A stretch of 64,000 nt of DNA from a virus. The position numbers and the translations under genes are program-made. Within the stretch, counting starts at the first letter, position 1, and the number at the start of each line of letters is the position of its first letter. The notes under the pieces were generated by a model. It was not told the DNA's origin and made no database searches. It saw nothing but the letters and a program-made list of their open reading frames with translations. The stretch lies in IMG/VR virus record IMGVR_UViG_3300035670_000089, positions 1 through 64,000 of that record. One strand, given 5' to 3'. Shown here piece by piece: positions 32,901-47,900 of the stretch.

Positions 32901-35900
32901 CGAGGGTCTTGGATTTTAGTGAGTTTCTTACTACGTTGGTAGTTCTGGGCGTGTGTATACTCATGCACCACCGTATTGATGGTCTCCGGGATGTCAGCAG
33001 TATGGTTCACTCTCGGATTGATAACAATTTCGTTGTAGTAAGAACTGTAAGTCCCTGCACTATTAATTAGCTCATATTTAAGCTCTAGACCCGGAGTGTT
33101 ATAAAGTTTGTTAAGTCTCTTCTCCAACTTGTCCAAAGACTTACTGCTTACACCCTCTCGAGAGAATACAAGCTCTTCTAAAGCAGCCCCCGTCACCTGT
33201 CGTAAGAAGGGAATAGGAACCTGTTTTTGTTTTTTCGTTTTAGGGGTTCTAGCATCCGCTATAAGAATCGGCATCCCCATATCGGATACACCGGCAGACG
33301 CTACGAGTACTCCTCCATCAGTTTGAGCGCGGGCTAACGCTTTCGGTTCAGGACTGGGCGCATTAACGTACTTGTTATCTCTTTTTTCTTCTGGAAGTGT
33401 AGACTGTTTTGAAGAGGTATTTTTCTCTAGGTCTACAATAATAACAGGAACCTTATTATCCTTTATAAATTTGTAGACCTTATCCCGATTGGCTCTCTCC
33501 ACAATGCCAATACAACCTTCGGTGCCAGGTTTACCGTCATCCCAATGAATACCCAACGCACTTCTACTAGTAGGGAAATTAGGAGTGATCGGTAAAAATA
33601 ATCCACCTACATCCTTTTCATTACTACGGAAAGGAGTTCTAGCTAGGGTGTAGGAGCCATCGGGAAGAGGACGATGACTCCCAGCGACATCACGATTTCC
33701 TCTCTGATGCTCTGGACGCCCACTAACTGCGTCTACAGCACCTACCAACTTACCATTCTTCCACATCTGAAGAGAGTAAATAGGAGACCCATGTTGCGTC
33801 TTTCTATTGGTGGGTACTAAAGTCACCAAACTTGGGAACAACTTCGTGTCTAAGTCCAACCTCTGGTCGTATCGTCTTGTCTGCGTTTGAGATGTCTGTC
33901 GTGAATTTGTTCTCTGCTGCTGCTTAGGTTGTTGAGGTTTAGATCGTTGTTGCTTCTGTTTCTTAGATTGAGGGGTACTTAAAACGCGGTAAGACATATT
34001 TCTTATCTCACCCTGTTCGATAGGAGCTATCTTCTCAAAAGCCCCTGCAGATAAGTCAAACATTCTACGCGGAGTAAGCGGACCGTTATCGTTAACCCGT
34101 ACGACAACACTCTTTCCGTTATCGTCATTACGGATTTCTATCATCGTTCCGTAGGGGAACATCGGACGACCGTTTACCAATTTAGCCGCAACAGTCATAG
34201 CGGTGGGATCCATCTTCTCACCTGTGGCTGTGCCTTTACCAGCGAAGCCGTCTCCTCTACCGTAGTAGCTTGCTCTCTTATCAGTCTTTATCCAAGCAGG
34301 GCCGGAAGACTTCTGCTGTTTAGGTTGACTTTGAGGCGGTGTACTCTTACCCGGGGGTGAAGGAATTGGGGTTACTGGAATGTTAGGAGCAAAAGCTTCT
34401 TTAGGTCTACTCTGTTGAGACGCTGGAGCGGCATCTTGGAATCTATAGGTTCCAGGTTGCATACCAGCACCATGGAAAAATTCGTATACCGCTTCCCCTT
34501 TTGCGTTATATCCAATAATTTGTTGTCCCGAACGACCTTGTTTACCTACAGTGAAATATCCTCCGGGAATAACCGGAATAATGTAGTTAACGTTGGCACC
34601 CCCATCTGTACTGGATGTTTTAGCCTTACCGGTATACCTAGCTTTACCTTTAATAGGGACATAAAAGTCCATCGCAAAACGAGAACTATGTCCCCTATGT
34701 GCAACCTGCGCCGCGCGTATTTTCCTTAATTTCTCTTTAAAACTATCGGTAGAGCGGTAGACCACACCTCCTACAGCCCTATTAGAAAATTCTATTCTTC
34801 TCCCTTCCGCTTCATAACCTCGGGCAACCGCGTCCATTAACGCGACTCTCTGTTCATCAGACACCCCACCATAAATCTTAAAGTCAATATGATAAGGGTC
34901 ACCTCCGCCCCCGTGTATAGTCTTCATTGGAGTTTTATACGCGGAGCCATTACTTACTAAACCACCAACTGCTCCTCTAGAAGTACTGACCGAAGTCTGT
35001 TCCGCCATACGCTGAGATTGAGAACCACCTTTAGCAGTGTTCTTAGGAGCAGGGGGCGGAGTTTGAGGTTGTTTAACCTCTACGTTGGGCTTACCTCCTA
35101 GAAGAACAAAACCCACGTAAGGTCTAGAGTCGGTGTGAGCACCATTAATAATAGTCTCGAAGTGAAGGTGCGGTCCGGTAGAACCACCCGTAGATCCAAC
35201 TTGACCTATAGCAGAGCCTGCCTTCAAGGTAGACCCTACTTTTAAGAAAGCTTGGCCTCGCATATGCATGACTCTAAACTTCATGCCATTACCCGCATCT
35301 AATTCAGCCCAATACCCAGCGCCGCCCTCTTGATACCCTACTTTAGTGACAACCGTATCTTTCGTGAAGGAGATAAACATCCCATCGACGCCTTTCCCGC
35401 CAACTGAAGCAACATCTACCCCGCGGTGCATCTTCCGCTTACCGGATATAGGATGAACCCGCATCCCATACCCCGAATTAATATCTGAAGCTTTAACCTG
35501 GGTAGCTCCTTTTACTTGTACTCCGTCGGGAGAAGCTTCACTCCACATACCCCCTTTATCAAACACAAAATTCCCGCCACTCTCGGCATACCGCTGTCGA
35601 GTCGCGATTAAAGCCTCGATAGACTTCTCATAGGAGGTACTATGTCTATTTCCTCCAACACTGTCGTAAGCGCCCCGTCCGGATTTACCGTATTCAATCG
35701 AGGCCCACTCTAAAGCTAAAGCTTTCTGTGCCGCAACGATATCATCACTCTGTCCCGTTATATACTTCCAGATAGCGGGGCGTTTCCATTGGAGTAAAGA
35801 TACCGCCAACCGCATTTGAGTGTCTTCATTAAACGGAGTATTCGGGTCTATACCCGTATTCTTAACCGCCCCGGCTAAAGTAGACGGAATAAATTGATAC

Positions 35901-38900
35901 CGCCCTACCGCGAATACTTTTCCTTTACTCTGCGCCTCCATTATCTCCGCTAAAGTGGTCTCTTGTACCCTCTTACCGAAGACAGACTCCCAACTACTAT
36001 TCATAGAGTCTCCGGCTTTGCCTCGGTTAAAGGAACCCCAGTCTCCCTCTCCCGCCGAAATCATATTCAAGATGTCTGCAAACGTACCCCGGACATCCCC
36101 TTGGATAAGACCCATGAAGTCATTACCTGCTCGGAAAGCCGCTTGCATTCCGCCCGCAATCCGATCCGCTACCCCCTTAAAGAGTTTGGTCTTCGCTTCG
36201 TAAATAAATCTACTTGCTCCTGTTACCGCTTTCCACGCTAATCCGAAGAAGTCGAGAATACTCCGCCACGGCCCTTTCTCTCCTTTCAGTTTGTCCTCAT
36301 ATAACTTATACTCCTCCGCAAATGTAGACTTCTGCTTCTTCGCGTCTTGAGCCGCTTTATTTACCTTCTCTTTATCCTTACTACTCTTCTCCTCCTTCTC
36401 CAACTTGTTGACCTTACTAGGAAGTTTTACCTTAGTCTCTTTCTGTAATGAGGTCTCTTTAGACAACACCCCAGATAATAATTGCAGCGCGGGGTCGTTC
36501 GCCGGAGTATAAATAGTCTTATCCCCCAGCGCACCAGAAGTAACTCCGCTTCCTACTCCACTAACTCCTCCACCCACCGAACTAAGAGTTCTACCGCGTT
36601 GGGTCTGTACCCGTAGTCCAGACTGTTCTACAACCTTACGAGAAGTAAACGAGTTTCTCTTTTCAGCTTCAGTACTACGAAGGACAGCCAGAGAACCTAC
36701 ATACATCGCGGTGCCCACACCGAAACCCATCGAGAGCATTTGCTTCTGCTCTTCCCAGTCTTTCTGTTCCTCCGCCGTCCGTTTCCTCTTTAACCACCAC
36801 TTCTCATACGCCTTACCCCCAACATCCAAGGCTTGATTAGTAAGACTATAGATTCCATAAGCCATCAAAGCCACACTACCTAAAGTCCCTAAGGTAGCTA
36901 TAGCCGCGGCGCTTGAAGCGGCCATAGCGCCTAACCCCGCCATGGCAGCCCCAAAGGCTAAGCCTCCGAGAATACTCATACCAAAGTTCGTCGCTGTTTC
37001 TCCTGCGGACTTCCCACTTAATATATCGTCCGCTAACTGTAAACCGGTACCGAGAAGAGCCATAGCGCCGCCTTTACCTTTAAGGCCAAACTTCCCGGTG
37101 TCAGTCTTACCTACTCCAAACGTCCCTTCGACAATACCGCGCATACTAAACTCAGCGCGTAGTCCTTGCCCAAATCGTCCGAAGAATCCAGCTTGGCCTC
37201 CAACACCTACATTCCCAAACCGCGTATCCAGCTTGGAACCCCAAGTCTCTAACTTACCGCTACCTTCCCATACTCCTCTCCCTAAATTACTAGCAACCGT
37301 CTTTACTCCACTAACAGCTTTATCCGCCGCGCCTTTAGTCTTATCGATAATGGTGTCTAAGATAAGACCCTGGATATCTATACCCTGCGCGGTACCTCTA
37401 CGAACGTTACTCCACCGCTCTCTACGCCCCGCTGCTTTAGATTGTTTTTGTACCCGTACAAATCCCCCCGGAGCTTTCTTTCTTTGTGGGGGTTTAAAGC
37501 CCATTTCTACTTGTACGTCGAAGCCCGCGGCTTTCATCATGCGGTTATATGCAGCTTCAAAACCTTTATCCGGAGCTTCATGTGTATGAAGTCCTTTACC
37601 CACACTATTAACAGGGAACTCTTCATAAACCTCAGCCGCCGCGTTATACGCGCTAAGTTCATCTATAAAGCCGCCTGTAAGTTTACGGAACAGCCGGTCA
37701 TCTTCAATACTTAATTGCCCAGTCTCGGCTCTCTCCGCTAATTTATTTATTTGGGAGACTACATCCTGATTAGGTCTAGTGTAATTAGTTCCCTCTACCG
37801 TTTGTACGCCTAGAACCCCAACCGCATAGTGGTGGGAAGAAGATAGAGCGCCTCTATATACGTATTGCCGGCGCTGTTTACTCTCTAGACTTACTTCAAT
37901 AAAATCACTACGCAACTTATTTGTAAGAAGCGTCTCTTTTAGAAAACTTACATACTCTTTAGCGCTATCAAAGAAATCTGTTTTAGAGGTATACCTAGTG
38001 TTATACGCGTGAGCCTGTTCATGCACAAGCGTGTCTAGAATATCCAACGAAGTATCACCACGCGCGAGATTAACACTAACTACATGTCTTCGTGGGTCAT
38101 AGTACCCTTTATATGTAGATTTAGGGTCGCGTACAATCTCTAAAGTTGGAGCCTTCTCATGGGGGAACATCCGCTCAATCTGTTCGTTTGCGAATCTTAT
38201 CTCCTCCTCCTGCATAAAGGAATCTCCGCGGAAAACCATATCTGGCCTTTCCTCAAAATAGAACGAGGGTCCATTCCATAACCTATCCCACAACCCAACT
38301 TTTTGTTTTCTAACCCCGGCATTGCTTAAATCTACTCTTTGAGTGGCGGCCTCCCCTTTCAAGTTTTGAATATCGTTAGATTTTTGTAACGCGTTTAGCC
38401 TCTCATTGATATAATCCGCTTGAGCTAACTCTCTCGCAACTTTAGCTTCAACTTCTCCTGTGTTAGGCACTAAATCTGTATTTAAGGTCTCGTTGGCGCT
38501 CTGTCTTAATTTAGCCTCACGTTCTCTCAGAGAATCAAAACCATCTTCCCAAAGAAGGTCGTCATCTACAGACTCAATAAATATTCTGGCGCTGCGGGAT
38601 GCATCAGCCCCCGCGCGTAAGTCTTGGAGCATCCCAGCTTTACCCGCATAGACTAAATTGTGGTCTATAGGGCGTAAAGATTCAGAGGGAGGTTTAGAAG
38701 TCTCTGCATCCGGCTTAGATTGCGGCGTTGGTTTAGTTGGGGGTAAGGGCGGAGGTGTTGGTGTTGGTTTAGTTGGAGGTAGAGGTGGAGGTGTTGGTTT
38801 AGATGATTCCACCGTGGGTTTAGATACGGGTCCGGGACTCTCGGCTGTCGGTGTAGTCGGAGTTGGGGACTTACCGGAGCGTAAGTCTTCAAGTTCTTTA

Positions 38901-41900
38901 TGTTTTGCCGCAAGCTCCGCTTCCTTACGCGCAATCTCCTCTTCCCGATCTTTAAATTTATCGTGAGAACTCTTCTGCTTCTCTCTATATTTCGCCTCAA
39001 TCATCTCCTCTTCAGATAATGCCGGAGTAGGAGGAGTAGGAGGAGTAGGAGGAGTAAGAGGAGTCGGAGGTTTAGATTCTAATTCTGCTCGTTTGCGAGC
39101 GGCTTCGGCTTCAACGGCTTCTCTCTGTTGTTGCGTCTCATTTTGAAGCTGTCTCTTCTTAGCTTTAGCTTCATCTTCTATTTGTTTTAGCTCTGGAGGA
39201 ATAATCTGCTCCTTCGCCGCTATAACCGCCGCGCGTTCAGCTACTATACCTAAACGCTCGTTCTTGCTTAAAGTTCGCCCCGTCCTCTTGTCTTTAGACA
39301 ACCTTAAAGTTAAGTCTTGCTCTATAAGAGTAAGTTGCTCGTAACTATATTGCCCACTTGTATACTTATCTATTTGGTCCGAACGGTATTGTAATACCGC
39401 CGGCGCAAATGACGGTTTAGACGACGTAGTCTGAGGTTTAGGGGTAGGCTTCGGAGTAGGTTTAGGAGTAGGTTTAGGAGTAGGGGCAGGGGTAGGTTTA
39501 GGGGTAGGTTTAGGGGTAGGTTTAGGGGGTTCCCCCAAAATCGTTTTAGCGGTTTCTACTCGTTCTTCCGCCGCTTCCTCGTTTAACTTTTGGGTATTCT
39601 CTGCAGAAGTCTCCGGGGGTTGTGGTTTAGGTGTGGGTTTAGGTGTAGGTTTAGCTGGCTCTACCGGTTCCGCTGTTTCAACCGGGGTCTTCGTTTCTTC
39701 AGGAGATTGAGGTGTAGCGCCCATCTCTTCCTTAATATTTGTCTTAGCTTTCTCCTGAGTTTGCTTTAGGTCTCTCTCTAACTTCCTATTCCAGAGCGAC
39801 CGCCCTAACTTATACGCACCGTAAAGTCCACCCGCCAGAAGAGCGTGTCCCCCAATGGTGGCGTATAACTCATCATGATTCTTCTCTTTATTAAATAAGT
39901 AAGCTTCCTGCGAGATAACAGAACCTAAATAGTTACCGATATACCCGCCGATAATACCGCCGACTATCGCTCCCGGAAATCCTCCAAGTAATCCTCCAAT
40001 GACCGCCCCCACACCCGCGCCCACAAGCGCACCGGTTAAACCACCTTTACTAGCGGAGTCAGCGTATTTGACGTACTCCGCCTGCGAAGTGATATTAGCG
40101 CGCTGTAATCGCTGCCAATATCTCTGTCCTTGACCAAACCCACCAGATACTTCAGACGCAAAGGAACCAATTATGTTTAGCGCGGTACCTATACGGGGTA
40201 CCACACTTAACCCTGTAAATATCCCCGTGACGTTACGTTTGTTGATGTCTACAATTTCTTGGCGGGGACTGGTTTTGTAATGTCGAAGGTTTTCCGCGGC
40301 TTGAGAATTACTGTGCAGAGTAAATGGAGCGGCTACAACCGCAATCGCGGCGTCAAAAGCTCTACTCGTTACAATTCTGAATATCTGTCCGCTTAAGGAA
40401 CGCCCCGCTACTTCTTTAGTAGCTTCCCTACTCGCCGCTCGGTACAGTTCCTTCTGGAACATTCTATTCCGTGCTGCCTTTGAAAAAGCTTGTCTACCCC
40501 CACCGCGCGCCATTCTCTCTGCGGTAAGTCTCGCGGCTTCTCTATACACCCGCGCCTGAGTACTTCGTACCGAGGATTTTACGCCCTCTTCGACTAAATC
40601 GTCTCCAGCGCTAGCTACACCTCTATAAAGAGAAGAGTACCGAGTACCTTTTAAACGGGAGGGACTAACTCTTGAAGCGTAAAGCCTGGGTAGTCTTGAT
40701 GTTTTTGCCGACGCCGGACTAAACCTTAAAGAATCTCCCTTTAAGAAAGGAGACCGCATAAATAAGTCTCTGGTCTTATTCACTTCGTTAAGATATCTCC
40801 AACCAGAGACCGCCCCGGTAGTTACACCGTAACCTATACCCGCGACAGCTAACCCGAAGACTCCAAACTCCACAACGTCTCTAGTTGTAACTTGGGACTC
40901 ATCCGCCGTTCCTTCATCCGCATAGGCTGAGGGGGGCATCAGCATATCCCCTATACCCGGTAAAGCAGATATAGTTTTACCTATTAAAGACCGACGTCGG
41001 GTACCCCGCTCGGAATACATTCTATCCCCCAACCAATTCCCTACGAATTCCCCAACACTATTTTGGAGAATCATCGTTGTGGAGATCTGTTTAGCCCAAC
41101 TAAGGTTTATCTTACCTCGGGTGACTCCACTGAGAATCAGACTACCTAGGTTTACAGATGCACCTATAGCGGCGCCCGCTACATCTCTACTCGCGGCTCT
41201 ATATTCTTGAATATCACTATAGCCGCCCAGACTATTAAGTCTCCACATAGAAAAAGACATTAGAGCGGTGTCTACCCCTGTGGACATCAATGCATTTATA
41301 GTTCCTCTACCTAAACTCCTAAGAGGTCTAAAAGCAGAACTGTCATACGCTTTCTTAGCCGCCATTGGTAGCGACTCGGATAAGAAGGTTGTAAGTCCAT
41401 TCCTAAAAGGTTGACTCCCGAATAAGAATTCGTGTACCCCTCCCCATATTTTATGGAATAGAGATTGTTGTGGCCGAGGGGGTAACGGTGTAGTCGGGGA
41501 GGTTGGTGGAATATTAGGCGCAGAACCTCTTCTAAATGTAAAGTTCGCAAGAGAACTTACAAGACCGCCGATTCCTTTACTAATACCCTTCAGTATTGGT
41601 AAGCCCACAGTCCGGAGTCCAAAAGGATCGAATAAGTCTTCCACTTCACGGAAGATAATATTGTTCTGCCGAACCGGAACATAATTCGGATTAAGGATAT
41701 TCCGAGCGTCTTGTACAATTCCCCTAAAGGAGAATTTAAAACCATACCGTATAGCGTCGGTGGCTCCATAAGCTCCTCCACCGATAAACTGCCACTTTCT
41801 TCTTTCGTCTCTATACTCTTCAGTGGTTTGGTCTTCGTCTTTATGTAGGAAATTATATAAGAATCCTGTTAAGAAATACCCTTTCAGAAAACCCGTACCC

Positions 41901-44900
41901 GCACCCAACGCCATACGAGAGGACGCTCTACCAATACGAACACGCTCCGGGGCTAAGTCTTTAAATGTGCGCCCAGCCTCTCTGGCCTTAGCAGCCTCTC
42001 GGGCATAGTTCATCATTCTTCTTTCATACCCGCGGCGAATACCGCCCTTGATGCCCATATACGTCACCGATGTAGCACCCGAAACCCCCAAGGATAATTT
42101 TGTATAATCCTCGTCGGACATACCGGTGGCGGACGTAACTAAAGACCTCCCGTACTGCATTAAGCCAAAGGTAGCCCCTCCGACTAATGCTCCTTTGCCT
42201 AAATATTCAAATACAAAAGGAAGAGCAGATCTGCCTATCCCTTTATATTTCAGCATGTCATTTAACTGAGCATTATTTATATTGACCAACTCTTCCGCAG
42301 TCAATCCACTAAGTTCCTCAAACTTCTTAATGTTTTGGTTAGCGAAATAAGTGTCTACTACATCTAACCCAGACTTAATCTGTCTGGTTAACGGACCCAT
42401 AAACGAATTGGCAAAACTAGCCGCCCCAGACATTCCCCAAATAAAGGGGTCAATCTGTCGATACTTACGTCTCTCCCTATCCGATAGAGAGTTACTAAAT
42501 ATAGCGGTGAGAACCCCGTAAGTAATCAGTCCGGTTAGGGCTCCCCGGGATACTCTATTATTCCCAATGCCCGACAGCACTCCTTTAAAGGCATCTCCAA
42601 TTCTTTCGCCGGTGGATACAATAGCCCCACCCATTCGCATAATGCCAGAGGTGTCTATAGATGCCCCTTTAAAGGGGGCAGTAATATTACCGTATATAGT
42701 GGACGCTGTGTCTCTAAGAACATTAGGAGTCTCTCGAATAGCGTAAGCCGTGTTATCCGCCACCTTCGCTAGAGTATAGGATGTAGAACCTACACTCTCC
42801 TGCGGTATTTTATTAGTTACATACGAACCAACCACCGCCGTCCCTATAGAGCCAAACGGAGTTTCGTTTATACGTTGTCGGTAGGGTCTACCATGCAACA
42901 TATCTCCTAATTGATTCCGTCTCAATGCGGCTAAGGTTAACAGTTGAGACATATACGGCTTAGGTCCAAAAGGAGCTAAGACCCGGAATGCATATCCTTT
43001 TGTATCGAAATAACGCTGGTAGGTTGTGTATTCGCCAAAGCCATTAATCCTCCCCTGTAGGAATGGATTAACTAGTTCATCGTCGAGGCCCGCTTGTGTA
43101 GAAGCTGCGCGGGCATAACGTTCTCTATTCTTCTCGGCGATATAATCGCTGATGTCTCTCTCATTCGTCTCCCAAGGTACGGGACCTTGGAAGGTTATCA
43201 ACCCTTTACTATACTTCGTGTCTCTATTCCACCAAGCTTCGCTGGTCTCAGGAAGTACAGCGTTCGTTATATAGGCAAGAGGAGTCCCCTCAAACTTACG
43301 GTACAAAGAGGTAATAGTAGGGTCTAGCGCTCTAGCAGGTAATCCTAAGACTTGCAACGTCTCATTCAACACCGGGACTCCGACTAAAGTATTAATAATC
43401 GGAGCCAGGACACGGTTGGCGAGAGGTTTAAATATATGTCGGTCTAAATGCCGAACGCCCTTAGTAATACTATCTGTGATTCTTCCTTCATTAAACTTCT
43501 GGTCAAGGAAATAACCACCGAGGATAGCCCCCGTTGCTACCCAACCAGCAGGGGTAAACATACTCTTCGCGGCGAAGGAGAGTAATGTCATACCTATACC
43601 GGTCTCAATTATCATATTCGCCGCGGCTTCCGACGCCCTCATTCTCTCCATCGGAGATTTCTCCGACGCGGCCTGAGTAACCATACTGTAGACTGGGTAG
43701 AACGTAGCGACCTCCATCGCTTTACCCAGGAGTCCAAAGGCTCCGGTAGCGGCTTCTCGAAGACTACCGAGATACCCTACTCTAGCGACTCTATCTGTAG
43801 TACTCATACTAAATAGAGAAGCATTCCGATTATTTAAAAGCCGCCGTGCAATTTCCCGTTGTTCCCTCGGGGATATTTTCTTACGGGGAAGACGTTGAGG
43901 TACATGAGACGCCCCCTCGTCTTGTATCGCGGAATTTAGGATAGCATCCTGTATATCCAGAATCCGCTCTGCAATATTCTGAATAATGTTGTACTTATTC
44001 TGCGGCGTAACATGCGTGGAGTTTATCTCGTCAGTAATAAGAGAGCTAAGTTTCCCAAACTTATCCTCAATAAGATCGTCCACTGCTGCATCTATACCTG
44101 TAGCAGACGAACTGTCAATAAAGAATTCTAGGAGGCGTTTCGTAGAACCGTCGTTAACGTCGATAGAAGCATCCAGGAGTATATCTCGTAGCTCCCGCTT
44201 AATCCTACCGGTGAGGTCTTCAACCTCTTTTCCAATATCGACTCCCGGTTTTTTCTTACTCTCGACGAGAGTATCTATCTGTTTTACAAACTCACTCTCT
44301 CTATCAGGGAGGTCCTCGACATAAGAGGACAACCTACTGTTTAAATCTACAAACTGATCTTGTATCTTACGAGCGTTTTGAGTACTAACCGTTAAAGTTT
44401 CGCTACCTAACCGCAATCTACGCGCACCTTTAGTTTGGCGTTGCCGACCCTGAACTTGGAAGTTATCCCCAGAACTTACAATAGTAAAGTTAGAGTTTTG
44501 TATACTCGCAATCCGTTCAGCGACTTTCTCCTCCATACCTCGAATCGTTCCACCTTCCCCAAAAGCGGCAAACGCGGACACCGTTGTCATCAATGAGAAT
44601 GTCGTCGCGGCGGTAACCGCAGTAAATGTCAAAGCGGTGGTCAAGGTCATAATTACCGTAGACCCTACAAAAGGCACCGTCTTCTGTTCTACTTCCCCCT
44701 TAGAGTTTGTCGAACTATACTCCCTCAGTTTGGGGAAGTAAGCCATCTTTAAGGGCTCAATGAAATAACTGAAGATATTTCCCCGTTGGGCTTGTTTACG
44801 AGATTCCATAAGACCTGCGAAGTCCATCGTAGGTTTCTCAAAACTCCCTGTGGTTAAGAACCTTCCCCCCACATTAAAGGTGTTAAGAAATAAATCCAGT

Positions 44901-47900
44901 ACTCCAGGTTGTTGAGATTCCGCGCCGGGTACATATTGAAATATTCCATCCAGGTCGTACTTAGTCCAATCCACACTCTTCAGACCTTCGACGAGAACAT
45001 CCCCCACCTTAAGGTTTTCGATACGCCCCGAGCGCGCCATCTCTAAGAAGTAGTCTATAAACAGTTCAGAACCCCGCTGTCTAGCGGCATGTTGGGCGTA
45101 GAATTCTCTAACCTCTGCCGCCATGGCTAATTCTCTACTAGAGCCACCTAAAGCTTGGACTTCGCTAGCGGTAGTTTTACCGTATAAACGAGATGGAGTT
45201 TTCTTAGGAGTAGCTCCTCGAATCTTTGCCACCGCTTTATCGGAGTATTCTCCTTTAGTAGAGAGGATAGCAGAAAGGACTTTAGCGTCATCAGCGGAGA
45301 TGGACTCCATGTTCATGTATACCTTGGACTGGGATATATCCGCCCCCGGAGATTGAGCCTGTAGATACGCACGCCAGGTCTCAGTTCCTTCCGACATACC
45401 CCAAGCACCGAAGATATTCGCAAAAGGATTAGGGTTGTCTTTATACATCCCCGTCATCTTCCGAATATCGCCGAACAACCCCAAGGTAAATAAATTAAGA
45501 AGATTAGGGATAAAGTTCTCTTTATTCGCGGGTGCGAATGGACTAGAGTACCCTAGAGCTCTTCTAGCCGCACTCATTCGTTTGAAGTCTGAAGAACTTT
45601 CAGTACCACTAAAGACTTTAAGAGGTCCCTCAAAGAATCCTCTTACGAATCTATTCCCTTCTCCTTCTGCTCTACTGTCGGAGAACATGGTGTTATAAAC
45701 GAGTCCGGCTAGACCAACTAGAGCCCCAGCTCTCACTATAGACATCCCTGCCAAACGCATTCTTATAGCGTTAGAGCGGACTAGTTTAGGTTCCGCATAT
45801 CTCAAAACATCGTCTACCTGTTGGAATAACTCCTTACCTTTCCCGGGTAGTATTTTACCGGCTTCAACTTCATTAAAAGTCCCGCGGGCATATCTATTTA
45901 CCAACTCAGGCCATTTCTCCGCATCTAAGTCTCTGAGTACTGAGTCTCCATGTGCCGCCTTCGCCAGTAGATTTAGAGCTTCATCCTGATAAGTAGCGTA
46001 CATTTGACGCTGTGTCCCTCTTAAACTAAAGGGACTTATTCCGTATGAAGGGGGTGTATCTACAAAAGATTTAGCGGAATCAAAGACCCGGCCTGAGTAA
46101 AGAGCAGTAGAGATAACGGTAGTCAAACCTACCGCCGCACCGATTCTATACTCATTCGCTTGACGTAAAGCCTCGTAGGGATTCGCCGTAGAGCCGACAT
46201 TACTCAACCCCGCCGCTTCGTAATAAGAACCTAAAGAACTGTATTCTGAACCTTTACCGACAGCCCCAAACCCTATAGCCGCTGCGAGTAGTAGTGGAGT
46301 CATTTTGCGGAAACTAGGTCCTAAGAACCGAGCGTCCTTAACGTCGTAGAATCGAGTTGATGTCCCAATAGAGCGCATCAATAGATTCGGCATAACAGTT
46401 TGAGGAACTTGAGACCACCGCGCTAGTTTCTCGTACTGCTCAACTCCTAATTGGAGGTAACCTAGTGCGCTTCTTGCGCCTTCTAGTTCCTTCTTAACCG
46501 AAGGAATACTACTTAAATGTGCCCAAGCACCACTTTGCTGTACACCCTGCCATATATTCCCGGCTACTCCGGCTGCTCCAACAAAGACTAGAGAACGAGT
46601 GAAGTACGAGTCTTTATCAAAGACCGGGGTAAAACTATCAAATAGATTACCTTGTAGATATGACTCTCTAGACTCGCGGGCTAACTCCTTAGTATCTCTA
46701 GTATCCTCTATACCCCCGGGATAGAGTCTCTGATACCGTTTCTCCGCCACCTGTTCCGCTCGAGTAGTTACAGAATTAATTCGTAAAGATAGAGGATAAC
46801 TAGGAATAGAACCCATCCCTAAAATAGGTAGGAACTGGAAGCCGGCGCTGAAAGCGTATTTATTCCCCTGAGGGTCTGTTTTACTCACCAGGGTTATTTG
46901 AAAGATTGGGTTAGGTTGTTGATGGGCCCAGGTATACCCAACACGTTCTTTACCTTTATCCGCCTGTAACGCCCGGTCCGCCAACAGCCCTAACAGCGCA
47001 ATATTAGCTAAACCACTCTTAGGTATATAACGAGTATTGAGAATATCTTGGTCTTCAACGTCTTCCCCCGTACGCTCTTTAGCTAATTTTTTATATTTAT
47101 CCACAGTGCGGCGGATAGAAGAGGACATAGTGGTGGAGAATACAATATCCTCATCGGTCTTCAATCCTCCGTCATCCCCGTAGTCTTTCTTGAACACATT
47201 AGCAAGAGCCGCGGCGGTATTAAAACCACCTTGAAGGACAAACAAGGAAGCAATAGCTCCCACGGTGGCCATACCAAAGCTAAAGCGAGTAACATTGCGC
47301 CCCTTCGTAAAGCGAGTGTTTATACTCTCTAACTGCTGCACTACAGCTTTATTCGATTCATCATTAAATAACTTCTTAAACTCAGCGTCACTACGAGCAA
47401 AGGTAGATAGCCTGTCGTCTATCCGTAAAGAATAGAACATCTTACCCGAGGCTACACCAGCACCTAACACTGTGGGTACTTTTAGCCAATCTGGGACTAC
47501 CCCGGTGTACTGCACTTGCGAAAAATCAGCACTGCCGTCTTTAACGGTGTCCTTCGCATTTATACCGTATAGCATTTGGGATATCAAATCTTGACCCCGG
47601 TTCTGCATTAGGTATTTATCTAACACACGGTCTACCGCTAATACAGCACCCACGGAAGCTAAAGCTTTTCTTCCGATAGCCGCGGCATGTACTGATTTGA
47701 TGGTGTTACTAAGACCCTTATGTCGATAAGCGGAGAGTTGTTGGTGTCTTGAGAATAGATCGTCGTACTCAGTCAATACCTGCTGTATTCTATTCAAAGC
47801 AGGACTACTCGCGGTATCGTCGGCTAGTTGAGATAATAGATCACTATTACTCATTATCGCGGCGATAGCCGGTTCTTGATGTCTTAACTGTTTCCCTAAG

